Source: Panacagrimonas sp052389915
GTDB lineage: Bacteria; Pseudomonadota; Gammaproteobacteria; Nevskiales; Nevskiaceae
Length of the DNA: 64,000 nt
Reading direction: 5' to 3'
Assembly (NCBI GenBank): GCA_052389915.1
Contig: JBQTHL010000023.1
Coordinates: 1 to 64,000, forward strand
Position numbers and translations under genes: made by a program. Below the pieces are notes generated by a model. That model ran no database searches. It saw only the letters and a program-made list of their open reading frames with translations, and was not told where the DNA came from. This document shows positions 10,214 to 18,099 of the stretch, in pieces (positions within the stretch are counted from its first letter, which is position 1; each line of letters starts with the position of its first letter).

Positions 10214-10984
10214 CTACCTGCGCCGCGTGCCGAGAACGATGTCGCGCTCGCGCAATCCCGTGAGCATGCCGCGACCTGCCGCGACGACCTGTTCGGGCTC
10301 GGGGTGTTGAAGTTCACCAGCTATCTGGAGCATCAACTCACGACCGCTCGTGGTCGGGTTCTCTTCGATCAACTGCAGCAGCCGCGCGCTGACCGCGTTG
10401 ATCTCCATGAACTTCACCTGGTCCTGGCGTGTGCGGTACACCACCAGATAACTCGGCGCATCCGGAGCTTCCGCAGGTTCGAAGTCCGGACCGATACGGT
10501 GCACCGGATAGCTGTACGCCAGCGGCCAGGCCAGCGGCGATACCACCGGCGGCGCCTCCATTGGATCGCCGTTGGGATCGGCGAGTTCTGGTGTCAGGTC
10601 TACTTCGGCCAGGCCCAAGGACAGCTCCACCCACTCGTAGTGCGCCAGTTCGGCGAAATACGGCGGATCGTCGGGGTGCGCGCCGCGCTCGTCCTGCAGG
10701 AACTTCAGGAACTCTTCGGCGAGGTGGTGGAACTGCGGCGAATGGCTCTGATGCCTCGCATAGAAATCGCGCACCCGCGCGTGCCAGACAGAATCCGACG
10801 ACAGCTTGCGAATCACCGGAAATGCGTTCGCGAGAAAGCCTTCCACATTGTTGTAGAACAGCTCGCGGTAAATCTGCAGGCGGCGTTCTTCGATGCCCTC
10901 TGGTGCGGGGTTGCGCTCGGGATCCCGGATATGCGCCGCGAAGCGGTACTGCACCTGCTGGAATCGTGGCAGCGGCTTAGCCAT
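10214..10984 (-). CDS. hvfC: HvfC-type RiPP maturation partner (DUF2063)
   Basis: A 256-residue DUF2063 protein. The N-terminal helical domain contains the family's FQQVQYRFAAHIRDP and ERRLQIYRELFYNNVEGFL segments near residues 8-55. In Haemophilus HvfC and related bufferin systems this protein partners the DUF692 enzyme, binding the precursor peptide while Cys residues are converted to thioamide/oxazolone. Its start overlaps the end of hvfB by 8 bases. It is the last gene of the hvfXABC operon and ends next to two palindromic repeats. Confidence 0.9.
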   Translation of the reverse strand: MAKPLPRFQQVQYRFAAHIRDPERNPAPEGIEERRLQIYRELFYNNVEGFLANAFPVIRKLSSDSVWHARVRDFYARHQSHSPQFHHLAEEFLKFLQDERGAHPDDPPYFAELAHYEWVELSLGLAEVDLTPELADPNGDPMEAPPVVSPLAWPLAYSYPVHRIGPDFEPAEAPDAPSYLVVYRTRQDQVKFMEINAVSARLLQLIEENPTTSGRELMLQIAGELQHPEPEQVVAAGRGMLTGLRERDIVLGTRRR

Positions 10985-11825
10985 TGGCGGCCTTGGGTAA
11001 GGCGAGGTGCCGCGACTGAATGGATCGGATGTGGTGAATCTCGTGCATCAGCTCGGCCAGCGGCGGGATGTTGAAGTCGCGCTCCAGCAGGGTCGGCTGT
11101 ACGCCGAAGCGTGCGTAGGCGCGGTCGAGCAGATTCCACACCGGGTCGATCACATCGGCAGCGTGCGTATCGACGCGCAGGTCTTCGGCTTCGATGTAGT
11201 GACCGGCGATGTGGATATAGCGCACGCGTTCGCCTGGCAGCGCGTCGAGAAAGGCCGCCGGGTCGTAGCGATGATTGATGCTGTTGACCCAGATGTTGTT
11301 GACGTCCAGCAGCAGGTCGCAGTCGGAGCGCTCGATCACCGCGCGGATGAACTCGATCTCCTGCATCTCCTGCCCGGGCGCGGCGTAGTAGCTGGCGTTT
11401 TCCAGCGCGATGCGACGTTCGAGAATGTCCTGCACACGGCGTACGCGCGCGGCCACGTACTCGACGGCCTCTTCGGTGAAAGGAATCGGCATCAGGTCGT
11501 ACAGGTGACCGTCGTCCGAGCAATAGGTCAGGTGCTCGGTGTAGTCGGCGATGCCGTGCACATCGAGAAATTTTTTCAGGCTAAGGACGAAGTCTTCGTC
11601 CAGCGGCGCCGGGCTGCCGATCGATAGCGACAAGCCGTGCGTGACAAACGGAAAGCGCTCGGTGAACGAGCGCAGGGTCTTGGCCGTCGTACCGCCGCGG
11701 CCGATCCAGTTTTCGGGGGCAATTTCCAGAAAGCCGATGTCGCCGGCGCGGGCCTCGGCCAGGGGCTCCTGCAATTCGCGTCGCAGGCCCAGACCGGCTC
11801 CGCTCAATTTCGCAAGAGTGGGCAT
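10977..11825 (-). CDS. hvfB: HvfB-type multinuclear iron oxidase (DUF692/MNIO)
   Basis: A 282-residue DUF692 TIM-barrel protein. It retains the family segments GLGLRRE near residue 11, EIAPENWIG near 34, the HGLSLSIG substrate/metal segment near 63, and the later ENASYY, LLLDVNNIWVN and YIHIAGH segments that supply Glu, Asp and His metal ligands. The characterised members use two or three irons and oxygen to remodel Cys residues of a precursor peptide. The gene sits between the precursor hvfA and partner hvfC. Confidence 0.93.
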   Translation of the reverse strand: MPTLAKLSGAGLGLRRELQEPLAEARAGDIGFLEIAPENWIGRGGTTAKTLRSFTERFPFVTHGLSLSIGSPAPLDEDFVLSLKKFLDVHGIADYTEHLTYCSDDGHLYDLMPIPFTEEAVEYVAARVRRVQDILERRIALENASYYAAPGQEMQEIEFIRAVIERSDCDLLLDVNNIWVNSINHRYDPAAFLDALPGERVRYIHIAGHYIEAEDLRVDTHAADVIDPVWNLLDRAYARFGVQPTLLERDFNIPPLAELMHEIHHIRSIQSRHLALPKAANG

Positions 11826-11860
11826 GGTTGCGATCCGTGTGGGTCGTCGTCGTGGAATTG

Positions 11861-11895
11861 AAAAGCCCGAAGGCGCAAGCCTTGCGCCTCCGGGC
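11861..11895 (-). terminator. Hairpin between hvfA and hvfB, likely attenuator
   Basis: On the minus strand a 15-bp stem (GCCCGGAGGCGCAAG against CTTGCGCCTTCGGGC, one G-U pair) is followed by TTTTC. It lies 23 bases after the hvfA stop and 36 bases before the hvfB start. Partial termination here would make more precursor peptide than enzyme, a usual arrangement in RiPP operons. Confidence 0.75.
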
Positions 11896-11918
11896 CAAGT
11901 ATCGCTAAGGCTTGATGC

Positions 11919-12233
11919 TTACTTCTTCTCGCCGCACTTGGCTTCGCCGCACTTGCCGTCGGCCTTCTGGCCCTTGTTGGCGCCGCAGGCGCAATTGCCG
12001 TCCTTGCCGACGCCAGCGGTCTTGTCGCAGTTGGAACCCTTGTGCTCGCCGCACTTGGCTTCGCCGGCCTTCTTGCCTTCGCCGCACTTGCCTTCGCCGC
12101 ACTTGGCGTCGCCAGCGGCAGCAACCATGTAGCCGGCACCGAGGTCGGTGGCCTGGAATACGGAGGCCTGGGCGGCCATGCCGGTCAGAGCAAACGCGGC
12201 GCCGAGAACAACTGAGAGAGGCTTCTTTATCAT
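11919..12233 (-). CDS. hvfA: HvfA-type Cys-rich metallophore precursor
   Basis: A 104-residue precursor with a signal peptide (basic MIKK, hydrophobic stretch to AQA near residue 23), a leader containing FQATDLGAGYMVAA (residues 26-39), and a Gly/Lys/Glu-rich core with eight Cys at 45, 50, 61, 69, 81, 83, 95 and 100. One exact EGKCG motif (47-51) is flanked by DAKCG, EAKCG (twice) and DGKCG variants. In Haemophilus HvfA the Cys of EGKCG motifs are modified to bind copper. The start at 12233 is set by AGGAGA six bases upstream; a start ten codons upstream would lie in front of the ribosome site. Confidence 0.9.
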   Translation of the reverse strand: MIKKPLSVVLGAAFALTGMAAQASVFQATDLGAGYMVAAAGDAKCGEGKCGEGKKAGEAKCGEHKGSNCDKTAGVGKDGNCACGANKGQKADGKCGEAKCGEKK

Positions 12234-12334
12234 GGTGAATCTCCTTGCATTAACTGGCCCCAATCAGGGCCGGGGGTGGGTGTAACTTGGGTACAAACCG
12301 ATAAGGGTGTTGCGCAAACCAACCACTCACACGG

Positions 12335-12976
12335 TCACTGATACGCCGTGCGGAATGCTCTGGACGCAGGCTCCGGATTCGCGCCGCGGTCAATCCACCA
12401 ATCCAGGCTCAGCCAGCGCCCCGCTCCGGTGAAGAGCAGGGACAGCAGCATCAGCGAATAGGTTGCGCCGAACTCGATGCCGTTGTTCAACATCACGAAA
12501 CTGCCATGTTCGGTGAGGTACTCGTAGTCTCCGTGCTCGCGCAGAATGGCCTTGGCCTGCGCCAGCCGCTCCACCGCTTCCATCGATCGCATGCTGGCAA
12601 AAAATCCTTCGCCCTCTGCAATCGCGAGCCAGCCGTTGGGCCAGTGCACGGTGAACATTGCGACGAACATGGTGAACAGCAGCGGAATGCTGATGAGGCG
12701 AATCGCCAGGCCTGTGACCAGCAAGATCGCGCCGACCAATTCGGTTCCGGTAGCAAGGCCCGCGAGCAGAGAAGGGAGGGGCAGGCCCAGTCCCCACTCG
12801 CTGTTGCCGAACCATTCCACGGTGTCGCCGAAATTGGCGAACTTGTTCCAGCCCGCCATCCAGAAGATGGGAGCCAGGTACAGACGAAGCAGCAGCGGCG
12901 CAATGAAGTCGGCCTTCGACAGAACCTTTACCCCGTCGGCGTAGGTGTCGCGAATGTTTTGCAGTGAAAGAGTCAT
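12335..12976 (-). CDS. hvfX: HvfX-type DoxX family membrane protein
   Basis: A 213-residue DoxX-like protein with four or so membrane helices; the helix 1 segment LLRLYLAPIFWMAGWNKF and the GTELVGAILLVTGL segment are typical. DoxX proteins accompany the HvfA/B/C genes and are named HvfX in annotated systems; their role is unproven, perhaps redox or export. Here it is first in the operon, upstream of hvfA by 101 bases. It also carries a hydrophilic insertion near residues 115-145 (EGEGFFASMRSMEAVE). Confidence 0.87.
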   Translation of the reverse strand: MTLSLQNIRDTYADGVKVLSKADFIAPLLLRLYLAPIFWMAGWNKFANFGDTVEWFGNSEWGLGLPLPSLLAGLATGTELVGAILLVTGLAIRLISIPLLFTMFVAMFTVHWPNGWLAIAEGEGFFASMRSMEAVERLAQAKAILREHGDYEYLTEHGSFVMLNNGIEFGATYSLMLLSLLFTGAGRWLSLDWWIDRGANPEPASRAFRTAYQ

Positions 12977-13055
12977 GAGGCCGGAAAGACGAATTTGATG
13001 AGACGCATGCTAGCCTCTCCCACCCTTCCAGCCTGTACCCGTAGGTCCGCGCTCC

Positions 13056-13937
13056 ATGACGGAACGTACAGACGACGCCCTCCTCGACAGCATCCTTGCC
13101 GCGTACCAGATGCACGCGCGCATCACCGACAACATGCGTTACTGCGGGCGCTGGCGTGACTGGGATGCGCAGGCGCCGCCCGGAACCGCCTGGTTTCATC
13201 TGCTCGACCAGGGCTGTTGCTGGATGAAGGTGGAAGGCGTCGACGAGCGGGTAAGGCTGGAAGCCGGCGATCTCGTGGTGCTGTCGCGCGGCACGGCGCA
13301 CGTGCTCACGCCGGTCGAGGAGCCCGACGGCAGCATCAAGCCTGACAGCTACACCACCATGCTGTGCGGCGAATTCAGTTTCGAATCCACCAGTGGCAAT
13401 CCCGTGCTCGCCGGCTTGCCGGACGTGATGCTGGTGCGGGGCTCCGGGTGCGGCGATGCTTTTCGAAGGCTTGCCGAACTGCTGGTGCAGGAGGCCGATC
13501 AGCGCGGCTTCGGCAGCCAGGCGGTGATGGACAAGCTTGCCGACGCGCTGTTCGTGATGGGGCTGCGGCAACATCTGAATACCAACGCAACGCGGCGTGG
13601 TTTGTTCGCGGCCCTGGCCGATCCGCGGCTCAAGCGCGCGCTCGATGCGATTCATCGTTTTCCCGGCAAGGACTGGACGGTGGCCTCGCTGGCGGAAGAG
13701 GCGCTGCTGTCGCGCACCGCATTCGCCGAACGCTTCGCCGAGGTGCTGGAAGAAACCCCGTACCAGTACCTGACGAGCTGGCGCATGGCGCAGGCGCTGA
13801 AGCTGCTGCGCGATCCGCGCTTGTCGGTGGCGCACGTCGCCGAGCGTCTCGGCTACCAGACCGAGGCCGCGTTTCGGCGCAGCTTCAAGCGCGTGCATGG
13901 GTATGGGCCGGGGAGTGTGCGGCGCAAGGCGGCTTGA
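13056..13937 (+). CDS. AraC family regulator with N-terminal cupin domain
   Basis: A 293-residue regulator. Residues 1-170 form a cupin-like sensor domain (LEAGDLVVLSRGTAHVL near 68), and the C-terminal 100 residues hold two helix-turn-helix motifs of AraC type (DWTVASLAEEALLSRTAFAE and LSVAHVAERLGYQTEAAFRR). It is divergent from hvfX with only 79 bases between, so it could control the Hvf operon; that is inference from position. Cupin/AraC proteins of this type often sense small ligands. No obvious operator was seen. Confidence 0.88.
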   Translation: MTERTDDALLDSILAAYQMHARITDNMRYCGRWRDWDAQAPPGTAWFHLLDQGCCWMKVEGVDERVRLEAGDLVVLSRGTAHVLTPVEEPDGSIKPDSYTTMLCGEFSFESTSGNPVLAGLPDVMLVRGSGCGDAFRRLAELLVQEADQRGFGSQAVMDKLADALFVMGLRQHLNTNATRRGLFAALADPRLKRALDAIHRFPGKDWTVASLAEEALLSRTAFAERFAEVLEETPYQYLTSWRMAQALKLLRDPRLSVAHVAERLGYQTEAAFRRSFKRVHGYGPGSVRRKAA

Positions 13938-13982
13938 GGGTGTCGTGAAGCTCGACATCGCAAGCAACCATCCGCCCATCTC

Positions 13983-14077
13983 CGTCATTCCCGCGAAGGC
14001 GGGAATCCAGTCCCGCAGCCCGAACGGTGGCCGGGGCTGCGAGTGGAAACTGGATACCCGCCTTCGCGGGCATGACG
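13983..14077. repeat. 95-bp dispersed inverted-repeat element, copy 1
   Basis: A palindromic element with outer arms CGTCATTCCCGCGAAGGCGG and the matching CCGCCTTCGCGGGCATGACG, each arm itself containing a small stem (CCCGCGAAGGCGGG). A second copy is at 17697-17790. The arm core ATTCCCGCG-AGGCGGGAATCCAG resembles the dRS3-type repeats described in Neisseria. It sits between convergent AraC and RND genes, where it may act as a terminator. Confidence 0.85.
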
Positions 14078-14101
14078 GTTTTGTATTTCCAGATTGCGCG
14101 A

Positions 14102-16642
14102 CTACCGCCGCTCATCGATGGCCGCGTCCGCGCCCGCCGTCAAATCCTTGCCCGCATGCTTCAACTCTTCGCCTGACAGAAAGTGCGCCAGCGCCGGCAA
14201 CACCACGATGGCGCCAACCATGTTGGTGATAAAGCCGAACACCAGCAGCACGCCCATGTCCCGCTGGAACTGAAGTTCCGAGAGCATCCATAAGCCGACG
14301 CCGGTGGCGAGACCCACGCCGGTGAACAGCGTCGCTTTTCCGGTGGAGCGCATCTTCTGGTAGTAGGCCTCTTCCAGCGACAGGCCCTTGCGCAGTCCCG
14401 CCGCGACGACCGAGTAACTGTAGATGCCGTAGTCCACGCCGATGCCGCAGGCAAAGGCCAGCACCGGCAGGGTCGCGACTTTCTGCCCAATCCCCATCGC
14501 GACCATCAGCGCATAGCCGAGCAGGGTCACCATCGCCAGCGGCAGAATCACGCACAGCACGCCGGACAGCGTGCGGAAGGACAGCCACAGGAACAGGATG
14601 ATGACGGCGTAAACCCAGCCCACAACCGGCAACTCGTTGCGCCGCACTTCCTCGTTGGTCGCGGCCATCACGCCGATGTTGCCGGAGGCGAGACGCAGCT
14701 TGACTCTCTTGTCCTGCTGCAACTCGGCGGCGTAGCGCTTCACCGCATCGGTCAGCGTGGTGATGGTTTCGGCCTTGTGGTCGCGCGTGAAGATGAACAG
14801 CGCGACAGCAGAACAGGTGTTGTTGAGGAAGCCCGTCGTCGTCGGAACGAGTGCGGTGATCTGCGCGAGCGTCTCCGGATTCTTCGGAAGCACTTCGGCG
14901 TCGAGCCGGCCTTCGTTCAAACCGGAGTGCGCGATCTTGGCCAGTTCAAGCAAGGACAGCACATCGCGCACCTCGGGCTGGTTCTTCATGTACCAGGAGA
15001 AGCGATCGATCTCGGACACCGCGCCGTAGTCGATGCAGCCGTCGTCGAAGGACTCCGCGATGATCTTGAGGTGATCCACACCGAGCGTGAAGTTCGCTGC
15101 GATGGCGCGTGCGTCCTGGTTGAAGCGCGAGTCCGGGCGTAGCTCCGGCACGCCCTCGGTCGTGTCGCCGATCTGCACCTTGTAGTACTGGCTGGCGCCG
15201 AAGATCGACAGCGCGACGCAGATCAGCACGACCACCGTCGCCGGCCCGCGCCGGGTGAGCACGGCCATCTTCTTGAACACCGCATCGCCCATCCGCTCGC
15301 GCACGGCTTGCGACTCGCGAAACTTCCCGATGTTTGGAATGCGTACGTAACACAGCACCGCAGGCAACAGAATCTTGTTGACCATGATGACGCCGACCAT
15401 GCCGAAGGCGGCGTTCACCGACATCTCGCGGATCACCTGGATGTTGATGAGGTAGATCGTCGAGAAGCCCGCGACATTGGTCAGCAGCGCGACCACGCCT
15501 GGGATTGCCAGCGCACGGAAGGTCGCGAGCGAGGCCTGGTAGCTGGATGCATCGCGCGTGGAAATTTCGTTGGCCCAGGAGCTGACGAACTGCACGCCAT
15601 GACTCACCGACACCGCCATGATGAGAAAGGGAACGAGCATGGCGAAGGGATCGAGCCCGTAGCCGACGAGATTCAGCAGCCCCAGCTCCCAGACGCAGGC
15701 GACCAGCGAGGTGCTGACAACGATTATCGCCAGCGGGCCGGAGCCGATGTAGATCCACAGCAGCGCGCCCATCAGCAGGAGCGCGACGAGAAAGAACAGG
15801 GCGACTTGCAGACTCGCCTTGGTCATGTCGTCCACCACCTTGGCGAAGCCGACGATGTGCACCGAGATATTTTCCGTCTCGTACGTCGCGCGGATTTCCT
15901 CGAGTTTGTCGCCCACCTTCACATAGTCGAGGCCCGCATCCGGGGCCTCGTTGCGCATCACGAGTTCGGACACCGCCTTCAGCTTCGCCCCGAAGTCCGT
16001 GCCGCCGTTCCAGGCATTTCTCAGGCGTTCGGGCAGGGGACGCGCCGCGTCGGCCAGATCGCTCACGGTGCCGACCGACGGATCTTTCTCCAGCAGTTCC
16101 AGCTGAATCAGCGCCGTGGTCTGGTCTTCGGAAACGAGGCGCCCGATGACACTGGCCTTGGCCACGTTGCGCCGGATGCGCTCCATCATTTCCGGCGTCG
16201 GCGCGTACACCGACGGAATCACGTTCTCGCCCGCAAGCCCGCCTTCCACCACCTCGATGTAGAGAATGCTCGGCGAGAAAATCGAGGTGACTCTCGAACG
16301 ATCCACGCCCGGAATGAAGAACGCGTCGTCGGAAGCCTTGCGCAAGGTCTCCATGAATTCGGGCTGGTAGATGTCGCCCCGGCGGTTGTGCAGCGCGATC
16401 AGCACCGTGTTGGCGCCACCGAAGTCCGCGTAGTACTGCATGAACGTCTTCATGTACGCGTGCTCCTTCGGCACCATCTTCAGCCAGCCGGCGTTGGGCC
16501 GAAGCTGCGCCGCGTTCCACGCGAGAAACAGGGTGAGCAATACCAATATGCCGAGCGTCGTTGCTCGCCGCGCGTAAACCACGGGCTCGACGACGCGCAG
16601 AATCGCGCGCGTCATGCTGGTCGAGGTGGTGCTGGCGCTCAT
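14102..16642 (-). CDS. RND/MMPL family transporter
   Basis: An 846-residue permease of the HAE3/MMPL branch of the RND superfamily, with the two-fold layout: a first helix near residues 28-48, a long periplasmic loop to about 275, then five helices, followed by a second helix/loop/helices repeat from about 455. Members export lipids or other hydrophobic compounds and do not need a TolC channel partner in many cases. It follows the YCF48, DUF1329 and DUF1302 genes in one set on the same strand. Stop lies next to an inverted-repeat element. Confidence 0.9.
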   Translation of the reverse strand: MSASTTSTSMTRAILRVVEPVVYARRATTLGILVLLTLFLAWNAAQLRPNAGWLKMVPKEHAYMKTFMQYYADFGGANTVLIALHNRRGDIYQPEFMETLRKASDDAFFIPGVDRSRVTSIFSPSILYIEVVEGGLAGENVIPSVYAPTPEMMERIRRNVAKASVIGRLVSEDQTTALIQLELLEKDPSVGTVSDLADAARPLPERLRNAWNGGTDFGAKLKAVSELVMRNEAPDAGLDYVKVGDKLEEIRATYETENISVHIVGFAKVVDDMTKASLQVALFFLVALLLMGALLWIYIGSGPLAIIVVSTSLVACVWELGLLNLVGYGLDPFAMLVPFLIMAVSVSHGVQFVSSWANEISTRDASSYQASLATFRALAIPGVVALLTNVAGFSTIYLINIQVIREMSVNAAFGMVGVIMVNKILLPAVLCYVRIPNIGKFRESQAVRERMGDAVFKKMAVLTRRGPATVVVLICVALSIFGASQYYKVQIGDTTEGVPELRPDSRFNQDARAIAANFTLGVDHLKIIAESFDDGCIDYGAVSEIDRFSWYMKNQPEVRDVLSLLELAKIAHSGLNEGRLDAEVLPKNPETLAQITALVPTTTGFLNNTCSAVALFIFTRDHKAETITTLTDAVKRYAAELQQDKRVKLRLASGNIGVMAATNEEVRRNELPVVGWVYAVIILFLWLSFRTLSGVLCVILPLAMVTLLGYALMVAMGIGQKVATLPVLAFACGIGVDYGIYSYSVVAAGLRKGLSLEEAYYQKMRSTGKATLFTGVGLATGVGLWMLSELQFQRDMGVLLVFGFITNMVGAIVVLPALAHFLSGEELKHAGKDLTAGADAAIDERR

Positions 16643-16697
16643 CCGCTCGCCCCTCCGGCGCTCAACCCACGAAGTAGCTGTTTACTTTGTGGGGTGG

Positions 16698-17828
16698 TCA
16701 TGGAGCCGTTCCGAGGTCTTGCACGCCTTTGCGACCCACCCCGATCAGACGTCCCTTGAACGCGACGACACGCGCAAGCGTTTCGGTGGCGGGTGTCTTG
16801 AGCGGCGCGAGCGCGCCAGCCGAAGCGTCCAGCTTCACCGACGTGCCGTTCACGCCCACCAATAGCGGCCCGGTGCGAGTGGACAGCGCACCGAACAGGC
16901 TTTCACGCACCGGATTTTCCAGGCGGCGCCAGCCGAGTTCGGCGATGCGCGCAGCGTCTTCCAGATTTTCGCGCTCGTAAGAATCCCAGGCCGCGGTGTC
17001 CATCGTCGCGCAGGCGGACACGTCTACCGCCTCGAACACGTTGCCGCGCATGCCGTAGACCAGCACGCCTTTCTCGCCGGATGGAAGCGCGCCGAACATC
17101 GAGCCGGCGTAGGGGAAGTCCAGCACCTGCCAGGTCGCTCCTGCATCGACCGAGCGCGCCATCAGGCCGCGCTCGCCGGCGATGAAGAGCGAGCCGTCGC
17201 CGAGTTTCAGAATCGCGTTGAAGTGCATGCCGAGTGCGGACAACTCGGATTCGCGTCGCGTCCAGGTCTGCCCGCCGTCGGTGGTCTCGAAAAGACTGCC
17301 GTACGCACCCACCGCCAGTCCGTGTTGCGCATCGAGGAAGAGCAGGTCGTAGAGCGCACGGGCTGCAGCGTCGTAGTGCTGCACGGCCCAGGTGTTGCCG
17401 CCGTCGATGGTCTTCAGGATCGTCGCGTCGTAGCCCAGCGCCCAGCCTGTCGAATCATCCGTGAAGTGCAGACGCGTGAGCATCACGTTGACCGGCGACT
17501 TCACTTGCTGCCAGGTCTTCGCGTCCTCCGAAATCAGGATCGCGCCCTGCTCTCCGACGGCCACAAGCTGCGAGCCCGTTGCTGCAATGTCGAGCAGGCG
17601 GTTTTGGGCGGCTTTAGGCGCGCTCAGGGCGGGTTGAGCGTGTTCGCTTGCGGTATCTGTCGCTTCGTCGTTTGCTGAAACATTTCCGTACAAGAACGCC
17701 ATTCCCGCGAAGGCGGGAATCCAGTTGCGGAGTACGAGCACCGTTCGGATCGGCGAGAAAAACTGGATTCCCGCCTTCGCGGGCATGACGGTCACTGTTG
17801 AGTGATCTGCTCCCACAAGTCCAGCCAT
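16698..17828 (-). CDS. YCF48-related beta-propeller protein with repeat-encoded N-terminus
   Basis: From about residue 70 the 376-residue frame encodes BNR/YCF48-type propeller blades: TDDSTGWALGYDATILKTIDGG and DAQHGLAVGAYGSLFETTDG are clear repeats of the G-x-ILxTxDGG pattern. Such proteins accompany RND/DUF1329/DUF1302 sets and should be periplasmic. The first 46 residues, however, are encoded by an inverted-repeat element (VMPAKAGIQ to WIPAFAGM). The remaining hydrophobic run WIPAFAGMAFLYGNVSA before NDEATD could still work as a signal peptide, or the export signal may be lost. The start codon is uncertain. Confidence 0.78.
   Translation of the reverse strand: MAGLVGADHSTVTVMPAKAGIQFFSPIRTVLVLRNWIPAFAGMAFLYGNVSANDEATDTASEHAQPALSAPKAAQNRLLDIAATGSQLVAVGEQGAILISEDAKTWQQVKSPVNVMLTRLHFTDDSTGWALGYDATILKTIDGGNTWAVQHYDAAARALYDLLFLDAQHGLAVGAYGSLFETTDGGQTWTRRESELSALGMHFNAILKLGDGSLFIAGERGLMARSVDAGATWQVLDFPYAGSMFGALPSGEKGVLVYGMRGNVFEAVDVSACATMDTAAWDSYERENLEDAARIAELGWRRLENPVRESLFGALSTRTGPLLVGVNGTSVKLDASAGALAPLKTPATETLARVVAFKGRLIGVGRKGVQDLGTAP
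17697..17790. repeat. 94-bp dispersed inverted-repeat element, copy 2, inside a gene
   Basis: The same palindromic element as at 13983-14077 (arms ATTCCCGCGAAGGCGGGAAT and matching GGATTCCCGCCTTCGCGGG), with a different centre. It lies within the N-terminal coding region of the YCF48-type gene and keeps its frame open. A GIY-YIG nuclease-like frame starts 71 bases away on the minus-strand upstream side. Confidence 0.88.
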
Positions 17829-17860
17829 TCTGGGTTCTCCGCTTCAATGAGCCTGAGCTT

Positions 17861-18061
17861 TCAGGCCCGATTCCACTTTTTGATCTGCTTCTCACGAATA
17901 ATTGCTGACTCCATCGTCTCGCGTTGTTCGAACCAGACAAGTCGATGAGCCCCGTACTTCTGCGTGAAGCTTTCCACCACATCATTCTTGTGTTGCCAGA
18001 TTCTCTGAACGGGATCCGACGTCACGCCCACGTACAGCGTCCCGTTCTGCGTACTCGCCAA
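17861..18061 (-). CDS. GIY-YIG nuclease-like protein, start codon damaged or non-standard
   Basis: A 66-residue frame with the GIY-YIG fold core: NGTLYVGVTSDPVQRIWQHK, then KYGAHRLVWFEQRE and the C-terminal EKQIKKWNR, typical of the small COG2827 group. The usual first strand (YVYVLAS) is encoded upstream as LLVYVLAS between 18061 and 18082, but a stop codon at 18083-18085 and the absence of ATG or GTG leave only TTG at 18061 as a start, which would omit that strand. It is probably a decayed or barely translated gene, wedged between the DUF1329 and YCF48 genes beside the palindrome. Confidence 0.62.
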   Translation of the reverse strand: MASTQNGTLYVGVTSDPVQRIWQHKNDVVESFTQKYGAHRLVWFEQRETMESAIIREKQIKKWNRA

Positions 18062-18099
18062 GACATAGACAAGTAGGCCGCTTCACGACTCAGCACCTG

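Noticed and set aside
12234..12334. Stem GGCCC-TGATTG-GGGCC in the hvfX-hvfA gap as a terminator
   Set aside because: The stem is only five base pairs and has no T run, so it is too weak to call; it may be a leader structure.
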